NCBI RefSeq assembly: GCF_032118995.1
Contig: NC_092661.1
Span: 16,439,006 to 16,503,005 of the forward strand
From: Asterias amurensis
Lineage: Eukaryota; Echinodermata; Asteroidea; Forcipulatida; Asteriidae
Reading direction: 5' to 3'
Length of the DNA: 64,000 nucleotides
In this document: positions 45,784 to 58,600 of the stretch, in pieces
How the letters are laid out: each line of letters opens with the position of its first letter
Numbering within the stretch: the stretch's first letter is position 1
Position numbers and translations under genes: made by a program
Notes under the pieces: generated by a model
What the model was told of the DNA's origin: nothing
Databases searched by the model: none
What the model saw: only the letters and a program-made list of their open reading frames with translations

Positions 45784-46310
45784 TTCAAAAGTTTCCTAAT
45801 GACTTTTAAGATTTTCCAATGGAAGTGCCATTTGCAAAATTGAAAATGACCTTGCTCTCTCAGAGATGAAATTCCAGGCCCCAACAAACTGTGTTTTGCG
45901 CATATTTATTTATTTTTTTTTTTAACAATAAAATGAAAAAAGCAGTTGTTTAACTGCATGAGACTAAACGACTGCACTTTTGCGATGAATAGACCGTCAT
46001 GTTTGGTTACAAACTTAGAATTTCATACAAATTGTCTTTCTGGTAGCAGACATAAACATGCATTAGTGACTCTTATCAATACTCCACTGTGGTTAATGAA
46101 GCATCAAGTCATTCTTGGCTGAAAGAATGATTTCAAAGCTTTTCAATATTATTCACCAGTGTTGACTATGACAGTATTATGAAAGCAAATTCATTGGTTT
46201 GTAGCTTTATTAGGAATTCAAAAAGCCATGGCCTTTGGATGTTTTGCACTAGAATTTTCTACTTAAAGCCATTGGACCCTTTCGGTAAACACTATTGTCC
46301 AAGGCCAACA

Positions 46311-46725
46311 TTGAAAAGGAATACTGTGATTTGTTTTGGTATATAGAACATCTTTGTGACTGTTCCTTGGTTAGTGTTTTCAAGAAAAATGGTATAGACC
46401 TAACTAGGGACTGTTTCACTTCAGTGGATGACAATGTTTTGAAGCCGATGGGGTTTAATTTCAAGGTGTTATGATGTTCTAGTTGATGTATTCCATCATT
46501 GAAGCATAGGCAACCTTGAATCTGCTCTTGATGGGTTATTCATGTATGACCATTTTTGGGACCACACAAATTGCTTGAAGGCATGAAGGAAAACACTTTA
46601 CCCAACCACAATGTTTGAATATGTGCTTGCACAGTCTGTTCTGCAAACATTTGCTCCCAAACCGACTCTTCACAAATTATATATATCTATAAATGAAACA
46701 ATTTTTTAGCTTTTGTTAAAGGCAG
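46311..46725. other. No gene recognised
   Basis: Intergenic; no domain or element terminus is recognised beyond the family D end fragment at 46263-46310. Confidence 0.45.
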
Positions 46726-47106
46726 TGGACACTATTGGTAATTACTCAAAATGATTAATAGCATAAAACCTTCCTTGGTGACAAGTAATGGGGAGAGGTT
46801 GATGGTATAAAACATTGTGGTGAGAAACGGCTCCCTCTGAAGTGCCATAGTTTTCGAGAAAGAAGGAATTTTCCACGAATTTTATTTCGAGACCTCAGAC
46901 TTAGAACTTGAGGTCTCGAAATCAACCATCTAAACGCACACAACTTCGTGTGACAAGGGTGTTTTTTTCTTTCATTATTATCTCGCAAGTTCGATGACCG
47001 ATTGAGCTCAAATTTTCACATGTTTGTTATGTTATGCTTATGGTGACATACTCCAACTGTGAAGGCTAGTCTTTGACAATTACCAAATAGTGTCCACTGC
47101 CTTTAA
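46726..47106. mobile_element. TTAA-family A MITE
   Basis: A complete copy running from TTAAAGGCAGTGGACAC to AGTGTCCACTGCCTTTAA. The centre is TTTCGAGACCTCAGACTTAG facing CTTGAGGTCTCGAAATC. Confidence 0.9.
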
Positions 47107-48437
47107 TATGAAAGTCATACAAAAATTTCACTTTGTATGTGGCATGTGGCATGCCATAAATTAGTATCGTCTGGAGTAAAATTTGATAGCATGTATTGCG
47201 GTAGTGGTTGCATGTAAGCATTCTTAAACAATAATTATAGCGTTTTCTTATTTTTTTTAAGAGAAGGCATAGCTTTCAAACAAATGACTTTACCACCTAT
47301 CTGTGGAAAAAATCTCATAAGTTAAAACAATGAAAAAAACACTTGTACCTTTTGTCCTGAAAAGTGTACAAGTTCATAGCGTGCTTATTTTGGTTGCGGC
47401 AATCCAAATAAGCAACAGTGATTTCTTTGGTTTTCAGATACCTTATTTGACAGTAGTTATTTAAATCTTAAAGTATTTGTATACCAAGGCGCTTGAGTGA
47501 GGTATTTACATATAGCTGAGCTATAAGTTTCTTAGGCAATTTTTTTTTCTGGGTTTATTTTCGTCAGGTGGGGATGGACTATACAAAAAAAAAGATGTTT
47601 GAGTACAAATTTAAGTAGTTGTTACCTATTTTTTAGGGATGTTCTATTGTTGATTATATTGTTGTAGCCACTGTTAGTGACATATATGATGACAATCATT
47701 CAAAGTTGCTAAAAAATTTGTATATTTCTTCTAAATAATCATGTCAATGAAATACTGGTGATACTTAAATATATACCATGAATTAATATATTATTTTTAG
47801 GAATTCCTTTTGCAAGTAGGATGTTGATACCATTCCGGGAAAGCTTCATTAAAGAATTTCAGTTTGGCCACATTGGGTGTTTGAACATTGAATTACTTTG
47901 GTTATTGAACTTAATACCAGACTAGAGCAGTTAATCTGCCTGAGGCAGTCAGTAGCTCTAGGTTGTTTGTTCATGATCAAATTAAGTCAACTGTTTGGGG
48001 GAAATAAAGAAATTCAAGGAGATAACAGGTGTAAGTTGCTAAACGAAAAGGATGTTGTATTTTAGCCTCTTTCTCTAATGGAGCTTTTCTGTAATGCAGT
48101 GCAATAAGTCACACTTATGAGCAGGATAAAGTCAATTAGGTCCACTGTTTGGAAAATGAATTATATTGAGTTTAACAGGTGTGAGTTGCAAGACGCAATG
48201 ATGTTGTATAGTAGCTTGCTTTCATGGAGCTTTCCTATTTGTTGCAGTTGGAAACGTGGAGCTATAGTGTCATTTCATCTCAAATACCATAGTTCTTGTC
48301 AAAATAAAACAAATTTAAAACATTTTAGGGTGTCGGCAGCTGACTTGGGGCTGAAGTGGTTGAAGCCCTTTCAAACACCATAATCTTGTCTTGGTAGTGA
48401 GTCTTGTAAAATCTTTGTATTAGTTATCAAACAACCA
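47107..48437. other. Intergenic; diverged tandem duplication of about 140 bp
   Basis: 47985-48110 and 48128-48250 share, in order, GTCAACTGTTTGG-type sequence, AACAGGTGTAAGTTGC, GATGTTGTAT and TGGAGCTTTTCTGT-type blocks. Nothing coding is supported. Confidence 0.5.
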
Positions 48438-48680
48438 GGGCCCAATTTCATAGAGCTGCTAAAGCACAAAAATTTGCTTAGCATGAAATTTCTTCCTTGA
48501 TAAAAACAGGATTACCAACCAAATTTCCATTTGTTGCATATTGCTTGTTTCTGGTACTCGGCTGTTGTTTGCTTATCCTGAAAATCACGTGGAAATTTGG
48601 TTGGTACTCCTGTTTTTATCAAGGAAGAAATTTCATGCTAAGCAAATTTTTATGCTAAGCAGCTCTATGAAATTGGGCCC
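48438..48680. mobile_element. Palindromic MITE with GGGCCCAATTTCAT termini
   Basis: It starts GGGCCCAATTTCATAGAGCT and ends with its inverse AGCTCTATGAAATTGGGCCC. AAATTTGCTTAGCATGAAAT and TACCAACCAAATTTCC are mirrored inside. This is the cleanest copy of the family. Confidence 0.9.
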
Positions 48681-49584
48681 AGCATGTGTGGAGTACGAAA
48701 AAATAAAGCATCCTATATCCAACTAGGCCAAGGGCCGAGTTTGATATTGAACTAGAGGCACTACATTTTTCCATTATTTCGTGAGTGCTTGTGTGATAAC
48801 GAATGTATCAAAGCAAACTTGACACTGAACTGTTTAACGCGGGCAGACTTTACTACACAATCTTCAGGGTAACATAGGCTTATTATGTGTTTGCATGATT
48901 TCACTTACAGCATGTGATTGTCTTATGTTATTGCAATGTCAAATATTAAAGTCATATTATGGTTAATAATCTATAATATCGTTGGTTTTGTTTTTAAGTC
49001 TTGCTTAATTATGCTTAACCCCTTAATCTTGTTTTATCGTACCATGAGGTCGAGTGTTGGATTATGATAATTATCCCCTTGTGGTGACCCCCTAGCTGCC
49101 GCTTCTTTTCCCCAGGTTTGATCATGGAGGAAGATTTTTGATCATAAACATTGGTAAAAAAGACTCATGGCTACAGGTTAACGATTGTATGACTTCTGTC
49201 GACTGGCACCCGAACAATGATGTTGACAAAATATGGTATAGGGCTTGTTAACAGTGTGCAGAAAAATTCGTTTTTTTTTTAATGGGCCTAAACAAAATCA
49301 GGATCGCTATTTGACGGCCACAAAATGACAGTAGAGGATGGTGTCCCCCTAATACAGGCTATGTATGCCCCTCCCCAACAAAAAACATCCCCGCCCCCAC
49401 AAACCCACCCCCTGTGGCACCCCCACTTTAGCACAATACTGCTGATTGAGCGCCCAGTTTCTAGAGGGCTCAAACAGCAGTGCCACAACAAACGGGCGCA
49501 AAAAGCAATTTGCGCAAAGCCTCAAAATGCCCCTGACACAGTCATTCAAGTTAGCGCCCTCCATTGTCGGAAGTTGGTCAACTT
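48681..49584. other. Intergenic upstream of MSH2, no gene
   Basis: No conserved open frame. C-rich and A-rich stretches occur near 49370-49430. Confidence 0.45.
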
Positions 49585-49669
49585 CTGCTGGCGCGCCATT
49601 TTTCACGTGTTTACCTTTTGCGGTTTGGAGAAGTCCAACTCCAAAGTGAACTTCAGTCACTAACTCAAG
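49585..49669 (+). promoter_or_regulatory. Candidate MSH2 proximal promoter
   Basis: TGGCGCGCCATTTTT (49590-49603) resembles an E2F site and CACGTG (49604-49609) is an E-box. Both lie 60-80 bp before the MSH2 ATG, where a TATA box is lacking. E2F control of mismatch-repair genes is known in vertebrates; that it applies here is inferred. Confidence 0.45.
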
Positions 49670-52600
49670 ATGGCACTCAAGTCCAATGATGCCTTTGCAG
49701 ACAACGCTCCTGAGGATGGATTTTTAAAGTGTCTGAGATCAATGCCCGTGGTGAGTAGACTAGTGACAGTAAACAAATGTTCAAAACAGTGCGAGTGTGA
49801 CGACGACAGTACAGTGTATTACTATTAACACAAAAATCAAATCAAAGTCAGTGTCACTCACTCGCCAGCATTATTATTCTTAATAATTATAAGTTATAAA
49901 TAAGCTCAGGCATTCGCCCCTCTATCAGCACACCTTAAAAGGCTGTTATGCAGCAGGGCTTTAAATTAACTATGGGATAACTTTTCGTTTCACGCCACCA
50001 CTTTTTCACTCATTTTTTTATAAAAAGGGACATCTCATTGAGGTTAATAATAGATACTATTTTATTTTAATTTAATTATTTCATATCGAATGAAAAAGTG
50101 GTGGCGTGATGATACAGAAACTCTTTTCCATAAAGTTAACCTTCAATTCTGTTGAGTGTTGGGTATCGAAGTTTAGTATACTTGCCCATAAATATGACAA
50201 TTGCGATAAATCTTTCTTCTCTATTAAATGTGGTAATTCTTGGTGAGTTAGTGCTTGTTCAATTGAAAACATTTGACTGTATTTTGGTTGGCAACGATTT
50301 ACTCCTAGAACTATGAGGACGATAGAGGAACAAACCTTATACTATAGTTCTTGGAGTAGGGTTGATTGGTCAATATGGGCGATCACCCGCTTGCGTTGCG
50401 CTATTTATTTGGAAAGCTGTTCCTCAACTAATTGACAGATCGGGCAACAAGTATGTTCAGGTCCGCGAGAGCACATTTTTATCAAGGGGTGCTGGATTTT
50501 CCAGAGAATCGCAAGCCTGTACAGGGGTCGAAATTAAGTGTATTTCCATGGTAGTCAGCAGGGCAAGTGACCAATAGTTTTTAGTAGCCCTGATTAGATT
50601 TTGGTAGCCCGAAAGACACATTATGTCTCACATCACGGCTCAAACTTTACAATACACCAATAACATAGTTCTTTATTGTTTGTGATGATGATTTTTGCAT
50701 TATTTTTCCACTAGCCCGTCGGGCTATCAAACTGGAAAAATGAGTAGCCCGGCTGTAAATCTGGTAGTCCCGGGCTAGCGGGCTAGTGGCAATTTCGACC
50801 CCTGCTGTATGAAGCCAATACGGCGTGGGGTTCAGGGGCCCGCTTAAGGGCCCCGGAAGTTTTTTGGTCCTAGATGCTCTGTCGTGCATTCTGAGCCATT
50901 ATTTGGCACTTTAAACTTAATTAAATGTACCTTTTATTGACCCGTCTTCAGAATGAAAACTTGTTAATCCAGATATTAATTTCTTTCTCTCTTTCATACA
51001 GAAACCGGCAACAACCTTCCGAGTTTTTGACCGTACAGTAAGTTTCAGATTTCTTAGGGAGGGTTTGAGTTTGTCCTTTCAATTTTCTGTGGATGTGTCA
51101 CAGATGCAATTGCCTCCATGCCCCTGTATCATTGCCTTTGTGCCCCTCAAACTTTTTCAATAGAGGTGTCCTTTACAAAGGATAACAAGCCTTGAGCCCC
51201 AAGTTGCCCTTTCAAGAAAGAAGTATTGGGTGGTTGTGGAATAGGGTACGCAACAAGGTGTGGAACGGATCTAATAAGATGCAGTACTGACTCAAAGCAA
51301 ACAAGAACTCTTGAACTTTTGATACGGCTGTATTCAAGTTCGTAACTGCCAAATAAATTATTCCCCTTTTGGATGAAAACCTGTTGAAGGAAATAGACAT
51401 TTTTAATTCAAAAAATTGGAAAATGCGTGGCAGCAGTCGGTGAAAAAAAACCTCATGGGAAACAGCCTGACTGGATAAGTTTTAAAGGCAGTGGACATTA
51501 TTGGTAATTACTCAAAATAATTATCAGCATAAAACCTCATTTGGTAACCAGTAATGGGGAGAGGTTGATTGTGAGAAACGGCTCCATCTGAAGTGGCGTA
51601 GTTTTCGAAAAAGAAGTAATTTTCAACAAATTTGATTTCGAGACCTCAAGTTTGGAATTTGAGGTCTCGAAATCAAGCATCTGAAAGCACACAACTTCGT
51701 GTGACAAGGGTGTTTGTTATTTCATTCATATCTCGCAACTTCGACGACCAATTGAGCTCAAATTTTCACGTGTTTGTTATTTTATGCATATATGTTTAGA
51801 TACACCAAGTGAGAAGACTGGTCCTTGACAATTACCAATAGTGTCCACTGTCTTTAAATGATTTTGGGTTGAACAAGGACATAATGACAAGAATGGGGTT
51901 GGAACCAATGACCTTCGGATTAGCAGGTCGCACTCTACCACCTAAGGGTAGCTGACTGCTGCTTCCAAGGTTGTATAACAAACTTGAGTGTGATACCTGA
52001 CAACATGGTAGTTAGGGTTATATTATGGCTTTGTCTGACTGGCACCCCTGAACAAAGTTATCAACAAAAAAGGGAGACTGCCAACATAGGACATAATATT
52101 TTGTAGGTCGTTCAAATTCGCTCTAGTCGATTTATCTTTGTTCAATCCCAAATCTGTCAAGAAAAAAAAACGTTTTACCAGTGCCATTGGCAACTTTAGC
52201 TTGTCACACTTAAATTTTGGACGCTCACCATGTATTGGCGACAAGTGGGGGACTAGTGGCGTAGTCGCGACTATTGATTGCTGAGTCCAGTCGCGACTAC
52301 TGTTTTTTAAAACTTTTTGTTAATCATGCCTCGGCGACTACTGCAAAAATTGTTGCAACTACCGGGGTACTACAAAAACAGTTGTGACTACCTGTTTGGT
52401 GAACAAACTGTGTCGCTCACGACTATTCACAACATCATAGTTTACTTACGACACACAATCAGACATCAGTTACACAATCCTTCAATCCTTCCAGCGTGAT
52501 TATTATTATTGCACCTGCGGGCAAACAATATGCTGGAATGCATCTTGGGAATTAAAAATTAGTAGCGACTCGTGTCAAAGTCGACTATTTTGGCATGGCT

Positions 52601-55600
52601 ATTGGAGTAGTAAATTTAACTTGTTGCCCAGGCCTTTTGTATTGATGTCGTATTCATTTACCATTCTGCTGTTTCAGGAGTATTACACTGTCCATGGTGA
52701 AGATGCAATGTTTGCAGCAAAAGAATGTTTCAAGACACTCGGTGTAGTCAAGTACACAGGATCAGGTAAATATCCTAAGAACTGTTGTAATCCGGGCATA
52801 AATAATAATAATAATAATAATAAAGAACACTTAGTAGAGCGCCGGTATCCGCTTAAAAAAGGCGCTCATGGCGCTTGAGGAGAGAAAGACAAATTAGGAC
52901 TGAAGATTAAGATGAGCCTTAACCCTTTGTGAATTCTCCCTTGAACTTTCTACAGGCACAATTTGTAAACAGCTCAATGGAAGAAAACAATTAAATATTG
53001 TTTTCTTATGGAGATTTCACTGTCTGATTTTAAAAAACCATTGCATTTGATACCCGTCCAGTGCAAAATTTGAAAAAAAATTGACGACATCATTCTGAGA
53101 GAATTGGGTGTGTATAGTTTCTTATGGGGATATTTTGGTCTTTTCATTTACTTAAAGTAATAATCGTTGGATGTTTTGGATGTTGGCATATTTTTGGAAT
53201 GCCATTTTAATTTCTTTGGAAAACACTGCTGAGCATGTTTCTTTGTTCTGAAGCAACCCACAAACCCAACATTGGGAACCAACTGCAACAATGTAAACTG
53301 TATGGCATGTTGGCTGGTACCCTGTTTCTGCTGAGCATGATCTTTTTGTGCTTAGTAAGTTTTTTTGTACTGAAATTATTAATCATGCCTCGGCGACTAC
53401 TGTATGGCATGCTGGCTGGTACCCTGTTTCTACTAAGCATGTGCTTTCTGTGCTTAGTAAGTTTTTTTGTACTGAAATTGTTACTGAAATTGGGCCTAGA
53501 TCATTGTCTGGTTTTGATTGTCTTTTTGTTAGGAGAGAAAAAGGTGCCATATGTCAACCTGAGTAAGATGAACTTTGAAAGCATGGTGCGAGATCTTCTA
53601 CTCGTACGACAGTATCGTGTTGAGATGTATAAGAACATGGCAACGGGGAAAGGCAATGACTGGCAGGTGGCTTACAAGGTAAGAAGGGCTCCCTCCCAGG
53701 GCCAAATTTCATAGAGCTGCTTAAGCAGAAAATATTCCCTAAAAAATTACTGCTTAGCAGAAATGAGCAGGATGCCAGTAACAAATTTATCATAGTATTA
53801 TAGGCTGGTAACCTGATTCTGGTAAGCATCTTACTTTGATGTGCTTATAGCCTTTTTAAGCTTAAGCAGCTCTATGAAATTGGGCTCGGGGCTCAACTTT
53901 TACACTGGACCGCAGACTAGAACTCGAACCCACACTCTACTGATCAGAAACACCAGAGCTTGAGTCCGCTGCTCTTATCCGCTCAGCCAGGACACGACAT
54001 GAACATGTGTTTCTCTGTCATTTTAATAGGTTTCTCCTGGTAACCTTACCCAATTTGAAGAGATCCTCTCCTCATTATTACTATTCTTGCTCAGGGACAA
54101 AATTGCCTAGTCTGGGACTAGAACCCACCCTCCAAGGATCAGAATCACCAGAGTTAGAGTTAGGTGCTTTTATCCAGTCGACCGTCGGCCATGACATTCC
54201 ATTAACATTTCTCTGTCATTTTATAGGCTTCTCCTGGTAACCTCACCCAATTTGAAGAGATCCTCTTCGGTAACAACGACATGTCAACGTCAGCCAGTGT
54301 GATTGCTGTTAAGTACGTTAGCGAGGGCTCAGGGGGGCAGCTGACTGTTGGAGTCGGCTATGCTGACGCTACTCTGAGGGAACTAGCCGTGTGTCAGTTT
54401 ACTGACAATGAGCATTTCTCCAACTTGGAGGTGAGTTTTGCACCCAATTTCAGGCCTGGAATTTCATCTTTCAGAGGGCAAGGCCATTTTCATTTTGCAA
54501 AGGGCACTTCCATTGAGAAATCTTAAAGTCAGTGGGAAACTTTTGAAGGGGCACCAATGCCACGACCAGGGGCAACATGGCCTCTGGCCATGCTTCAAAA
54601 CATTGCTTAAAAATCTTTTCCAGACGTATTTTGCTTACTAGGTTGTTTATTTCATTTTCATTCCTTTATGTTAGTTTGTTGATTGCTTTAATAATTATTG
54701 TTGTAAAGCGTTGTGGTACCTTTTCTGTGTAAGAACGCTACAAATGCTTAGATTATTGTTATTCATTGTTAGTTATAGAATACAAGCTAAATTTGCTCCT
54801 CTTAAAGGGAAGGTACACGTTTGGTAATTACTCAAAACAAATATTAACTTAAAAACTGACTTGGTAACAAGCATTGGAGAGCTGTTGATAGTATAAAACA
54901 TTGTGGGAAACAACTCCCTCTGAAGTATTGTAGTTTTTGAAAAAGAGGTAATTTCTCACTAAAAATAATAAACTTAGACTTCTAGCCAGAAGTCTTTTAT
55001 TTCTGTCTGAAAGCACAAATTTGTGAATTTCATTTTCTCACAACTTTGATGACCAAAATTTGCACAGGCTTGTTATTTATGCTTATGATGAGATTGAGAT
55101 ACACCTAGTGAGGACACGGGTCTTTGACAATTACCAAACATGTACAGTGCCTTTAAGCTGTACCCTAAACACCAAAAATCCAACAAAGAAATGGTTGACT
55201 CTGACTTTTTTAAAAGTAAAATTCTATTGAAAACTCTTTCACGGACACACATTTTTTATTTTGATATAGGCCCTACTGGTGCAGCTGGGTCCAAAAGAGT
55301 GCCTGATACAATCACAGTCAGGCGAGGGCGCTGTGGACTCGGCCAAACTTACAGGCGTGTTAGAACGCAGTGGACTCCTGGTCACTGAGCGAGCGAGGGC
55401 GGACTTTGGCACCAAGGACGTTGAGCAGGATCTGAACCGTCTTCTGAAGGGAGCCAGCGAGGAGCAACGGAATGCTGCCACCCTGGGGGAGATGGAGAAG
55501 ACGACTGCCGTGGGATCGCTGGCTGCGTTGATAAAATATCTTGAGGTGAGACTTGTGGAAGTGTCGTGGCCGAGCAGTTAAGAGCACCAAATTCAAACTG

Positions 55601-58600
55601 TGGTGTTTCTGATCAGTGCTTTTGAATTCCCAGCCATGACACTTGTGTCCTTAGCAAGACACTTGCTTTGTCCTTCAGATGGGATGTAAAGCTTTTGGTC
55701 CCATGTGTTGTGTAAACACATGTAAAAGAACCCAGTGCACTTATCAAAAAGAGAAAGGGTTCACCCCGGTGTTCCTGGCTGGATTGGCAGCATATTGCGC
55801 CACAGCACCTTGTAAACCATTACATGGTGCTAAGGATTAGGTCTCTAGTTCAAACTTTGTCCCACTCATCAGTGACTCACCTTGCAGTAAAGATACCAGG
55901 GGTGGATTTCACAAAGGTAGTCCTAACTTAGGACTAGTCCTGGGCAATGCTAAGAGATAGGACCAGTTTTAAGTTAGGATGGGTTACTGGTCCTAACTTA
56001 TTATTTATTACTCTTTTTTTTCTCAGTTACTTGGAGATGAGAGTAACTTCAGACAGTTTCGTCTTAAATCGTTTGATCTGACGCAGTACATGAGACTGGA
56101 TTCCTCTGCAGTGAGAGCGCTGAGTCTCTTGCCATCACCACAGGACGGTCAGTACTTCCAACTTGTACTTTTTTTTGGGCTTACATAATAGTAATAATGG
56201 TATACACAAATTGAACGGCAATGAGGTAAATAGTGCACGTCTATTCCCCCGAGGGACTTTTGAGTGACAAGAATAGGCCCCTCTTCTGGTCACTCACAGG
56301 CCCGAGGGGGAATAGACGTGCACTGTTATTATGCCAGTCAATATGTGTTTAATAACACACCTCGGTCTTGAATATGAAATGAGAAAAGAAACTTGGAAAA
56401 GAAGGGAATGCATTTAATTTCCCCTGATTCAGTTGTTTAGTTGCTGTTCATGGTTTATGTCAAGAGCGGGCGCTGTAACCAGGCACAAATTTAAAAGACT
56501 AGTTCCCGCTCAGGAACAAGTTCCCGCAAAACATGCGCGCACGATAACTAGACCACATGTATATTAGTTAACCCCACATGACCGTGTTTCTTGGCTGTGG
56601 CTGCTGTATGCGCCGTAGCACACTTATAAGGTGCTAAATAATTGGGTCTCAGAATTCATCACTGCAATTACCTATCTTTGTGAAATTTTGTATATACTTA
56701 GCGCCTTGAGTACCTTGTTTGGTAGATACGTGCGCTACATGTATATAAGACTTTGATATTATTATTAATAGTATTATTTTCAGTAATCAAAGGTTTGGAA
56801 TACTTTTAAAATAGATTTGGAAAAATATTGTTGTCATTGTATTCTTTTGACCATTGTTGTTTCATTTGTGTTGTTTTTGTTTGTAATTTTAGGTGGTAAT
56901 AAGAATGCGTGTCTTCTTGGACTCCTTAATAAATGCAAAACCCCTCAAGGTCAAAGGTTACTTGCCCAGTGGATCAAACAGCCGTTGGTGGACAAAAACA
57001 AAATTGGTATGTTAATTTGTTTCCCTTTTTTTTCTTGAAAACTCTTTGATGACAAAAACTTTTAAATAAAGATTTGACCATTCGACAAAACCAGCAATTG
57101 TTTTAACCATTTAGCACTCGTGCACTATTTAAGCATAGAGTATTGTACTCCTAGTAGTAATTTCACAGGTAAGCAGGGAATACTGGTTGAGTGCACTTGG
57201 ATTTACTTGGAGGATAACCGTTTAATATTTGAAGTTTCTGTCCGCAGCTCTGTAAGTACAGTATGTGGATTAAAGCTGTTGGAACGTCTCTTTGTTCATA
57301 CATCTTAGTAAAGTGAGAGTGTATAGGTGAGAACAATAGGATACTTTTGAGAAGCTGGCGGCAGCCGCTTAGCGATCCTTTTTTTGCGGCTCTGATTATT
57401 GTGCGCGTAGGTCTGAGCCTGCGCACTACTGGCAAGAGCTGTGAAAAAGGACCGTCCAAAAGTCTCCCATTGGTCTGTCAATTTTGTTTCTGATGGTTAC
57501 CATTCCTTTTATTTTGCCCGAAGAGGAGCGTCTTGACATCGTTGAGGCTTTCGTGAACGACGTCGAACTCCGCCAGACTTTACAGGAGGAGCAGCTGAAA
57601 CGAATCCCCGACCTCCAGCGTCTCGCCAAGAGGATCCAACGCAAGAAGGCCACATTGGAGGACTGCTATCGCATCTTTCAGGTCGTTGAGTTCATGCCCG
57701 TCTTACTGGAGACACTAGAGAGGCCAGGCATTGATTTATTGAAGGAGGTTTTCAGTAATCCCATCATGGTAATAATAATAATAATCATAAAATAATATCA
57801 AAGTTCTATATAGCGCACGTATCTACCAAACAAGGCACTCAAGGCGCTGAGTATATACAAACTTTCAGAAAAATAGGTTAATTATTGCAGTGATGAATTC
57901 TGAGACCCAAATATGTAGCACCTTATAAGGGTTTAGAAGGTGCTACAGCTCATACAGCAGCCACAGCCAGGAACACCGGGGCGAACCCCAGTGCACTTAT
58001 CCCAGAGAGAAGGGGTTGGCCTCGCTATTCCTGGCTGGATTGGCAGCATATTGTGCCACAGCACCTTGTGCCACAGCACCTTGTAAAACAGTACAGGGTG
58101 CTATGTAAATGGAGTAGGTCTCATAATTCAAACGTAGTCCCTCATCTTGCAGGAAATACTGTATGGTACAGGACCTTGATCGTCACTGAGTGAAGCCATT
58201 ATTATTGTTATTTATTGTCGTTATTTGTAGGAATTGTTGCTGGACTTTGCCAAGTACCAACAGATGGTGGAGACGACCATTGATTTAGACCAAGTGAAGA
58301 ATCACGAGTTTCTCATCAAACCAGATTTTGATGAAGAACTAACGAGTAAGTGTGGGAATTCTTTGTCATCATTTTGCATACCTCAATTTATCTCTCCAAA
58401 AAGACGATTTTTTATTTTTTTTTGCATGTTAAAGATTTGTTTATTAGACCTCGCTATGCGTTAGTGCAGTTAAGAACGATCCAACCGATTTTCTACCTTC
58501 TGCCAAGGTGTAGTTAAAAAGCAGGACAGTTCTTTTCAGAACTGAGAAGTCTCCAGAAAAAAATCTTCTCTGCAGTAGAATAATATATAGCAAAACAGTT

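Noticed and set aside
45174-45887. Long collagen-like or proline/glycine-rich open frames on both strands
   Set aside because: They come from a repeat unit length divisible by three. Open frames on both strands, no start context and an element-derived flank argue against a protein.
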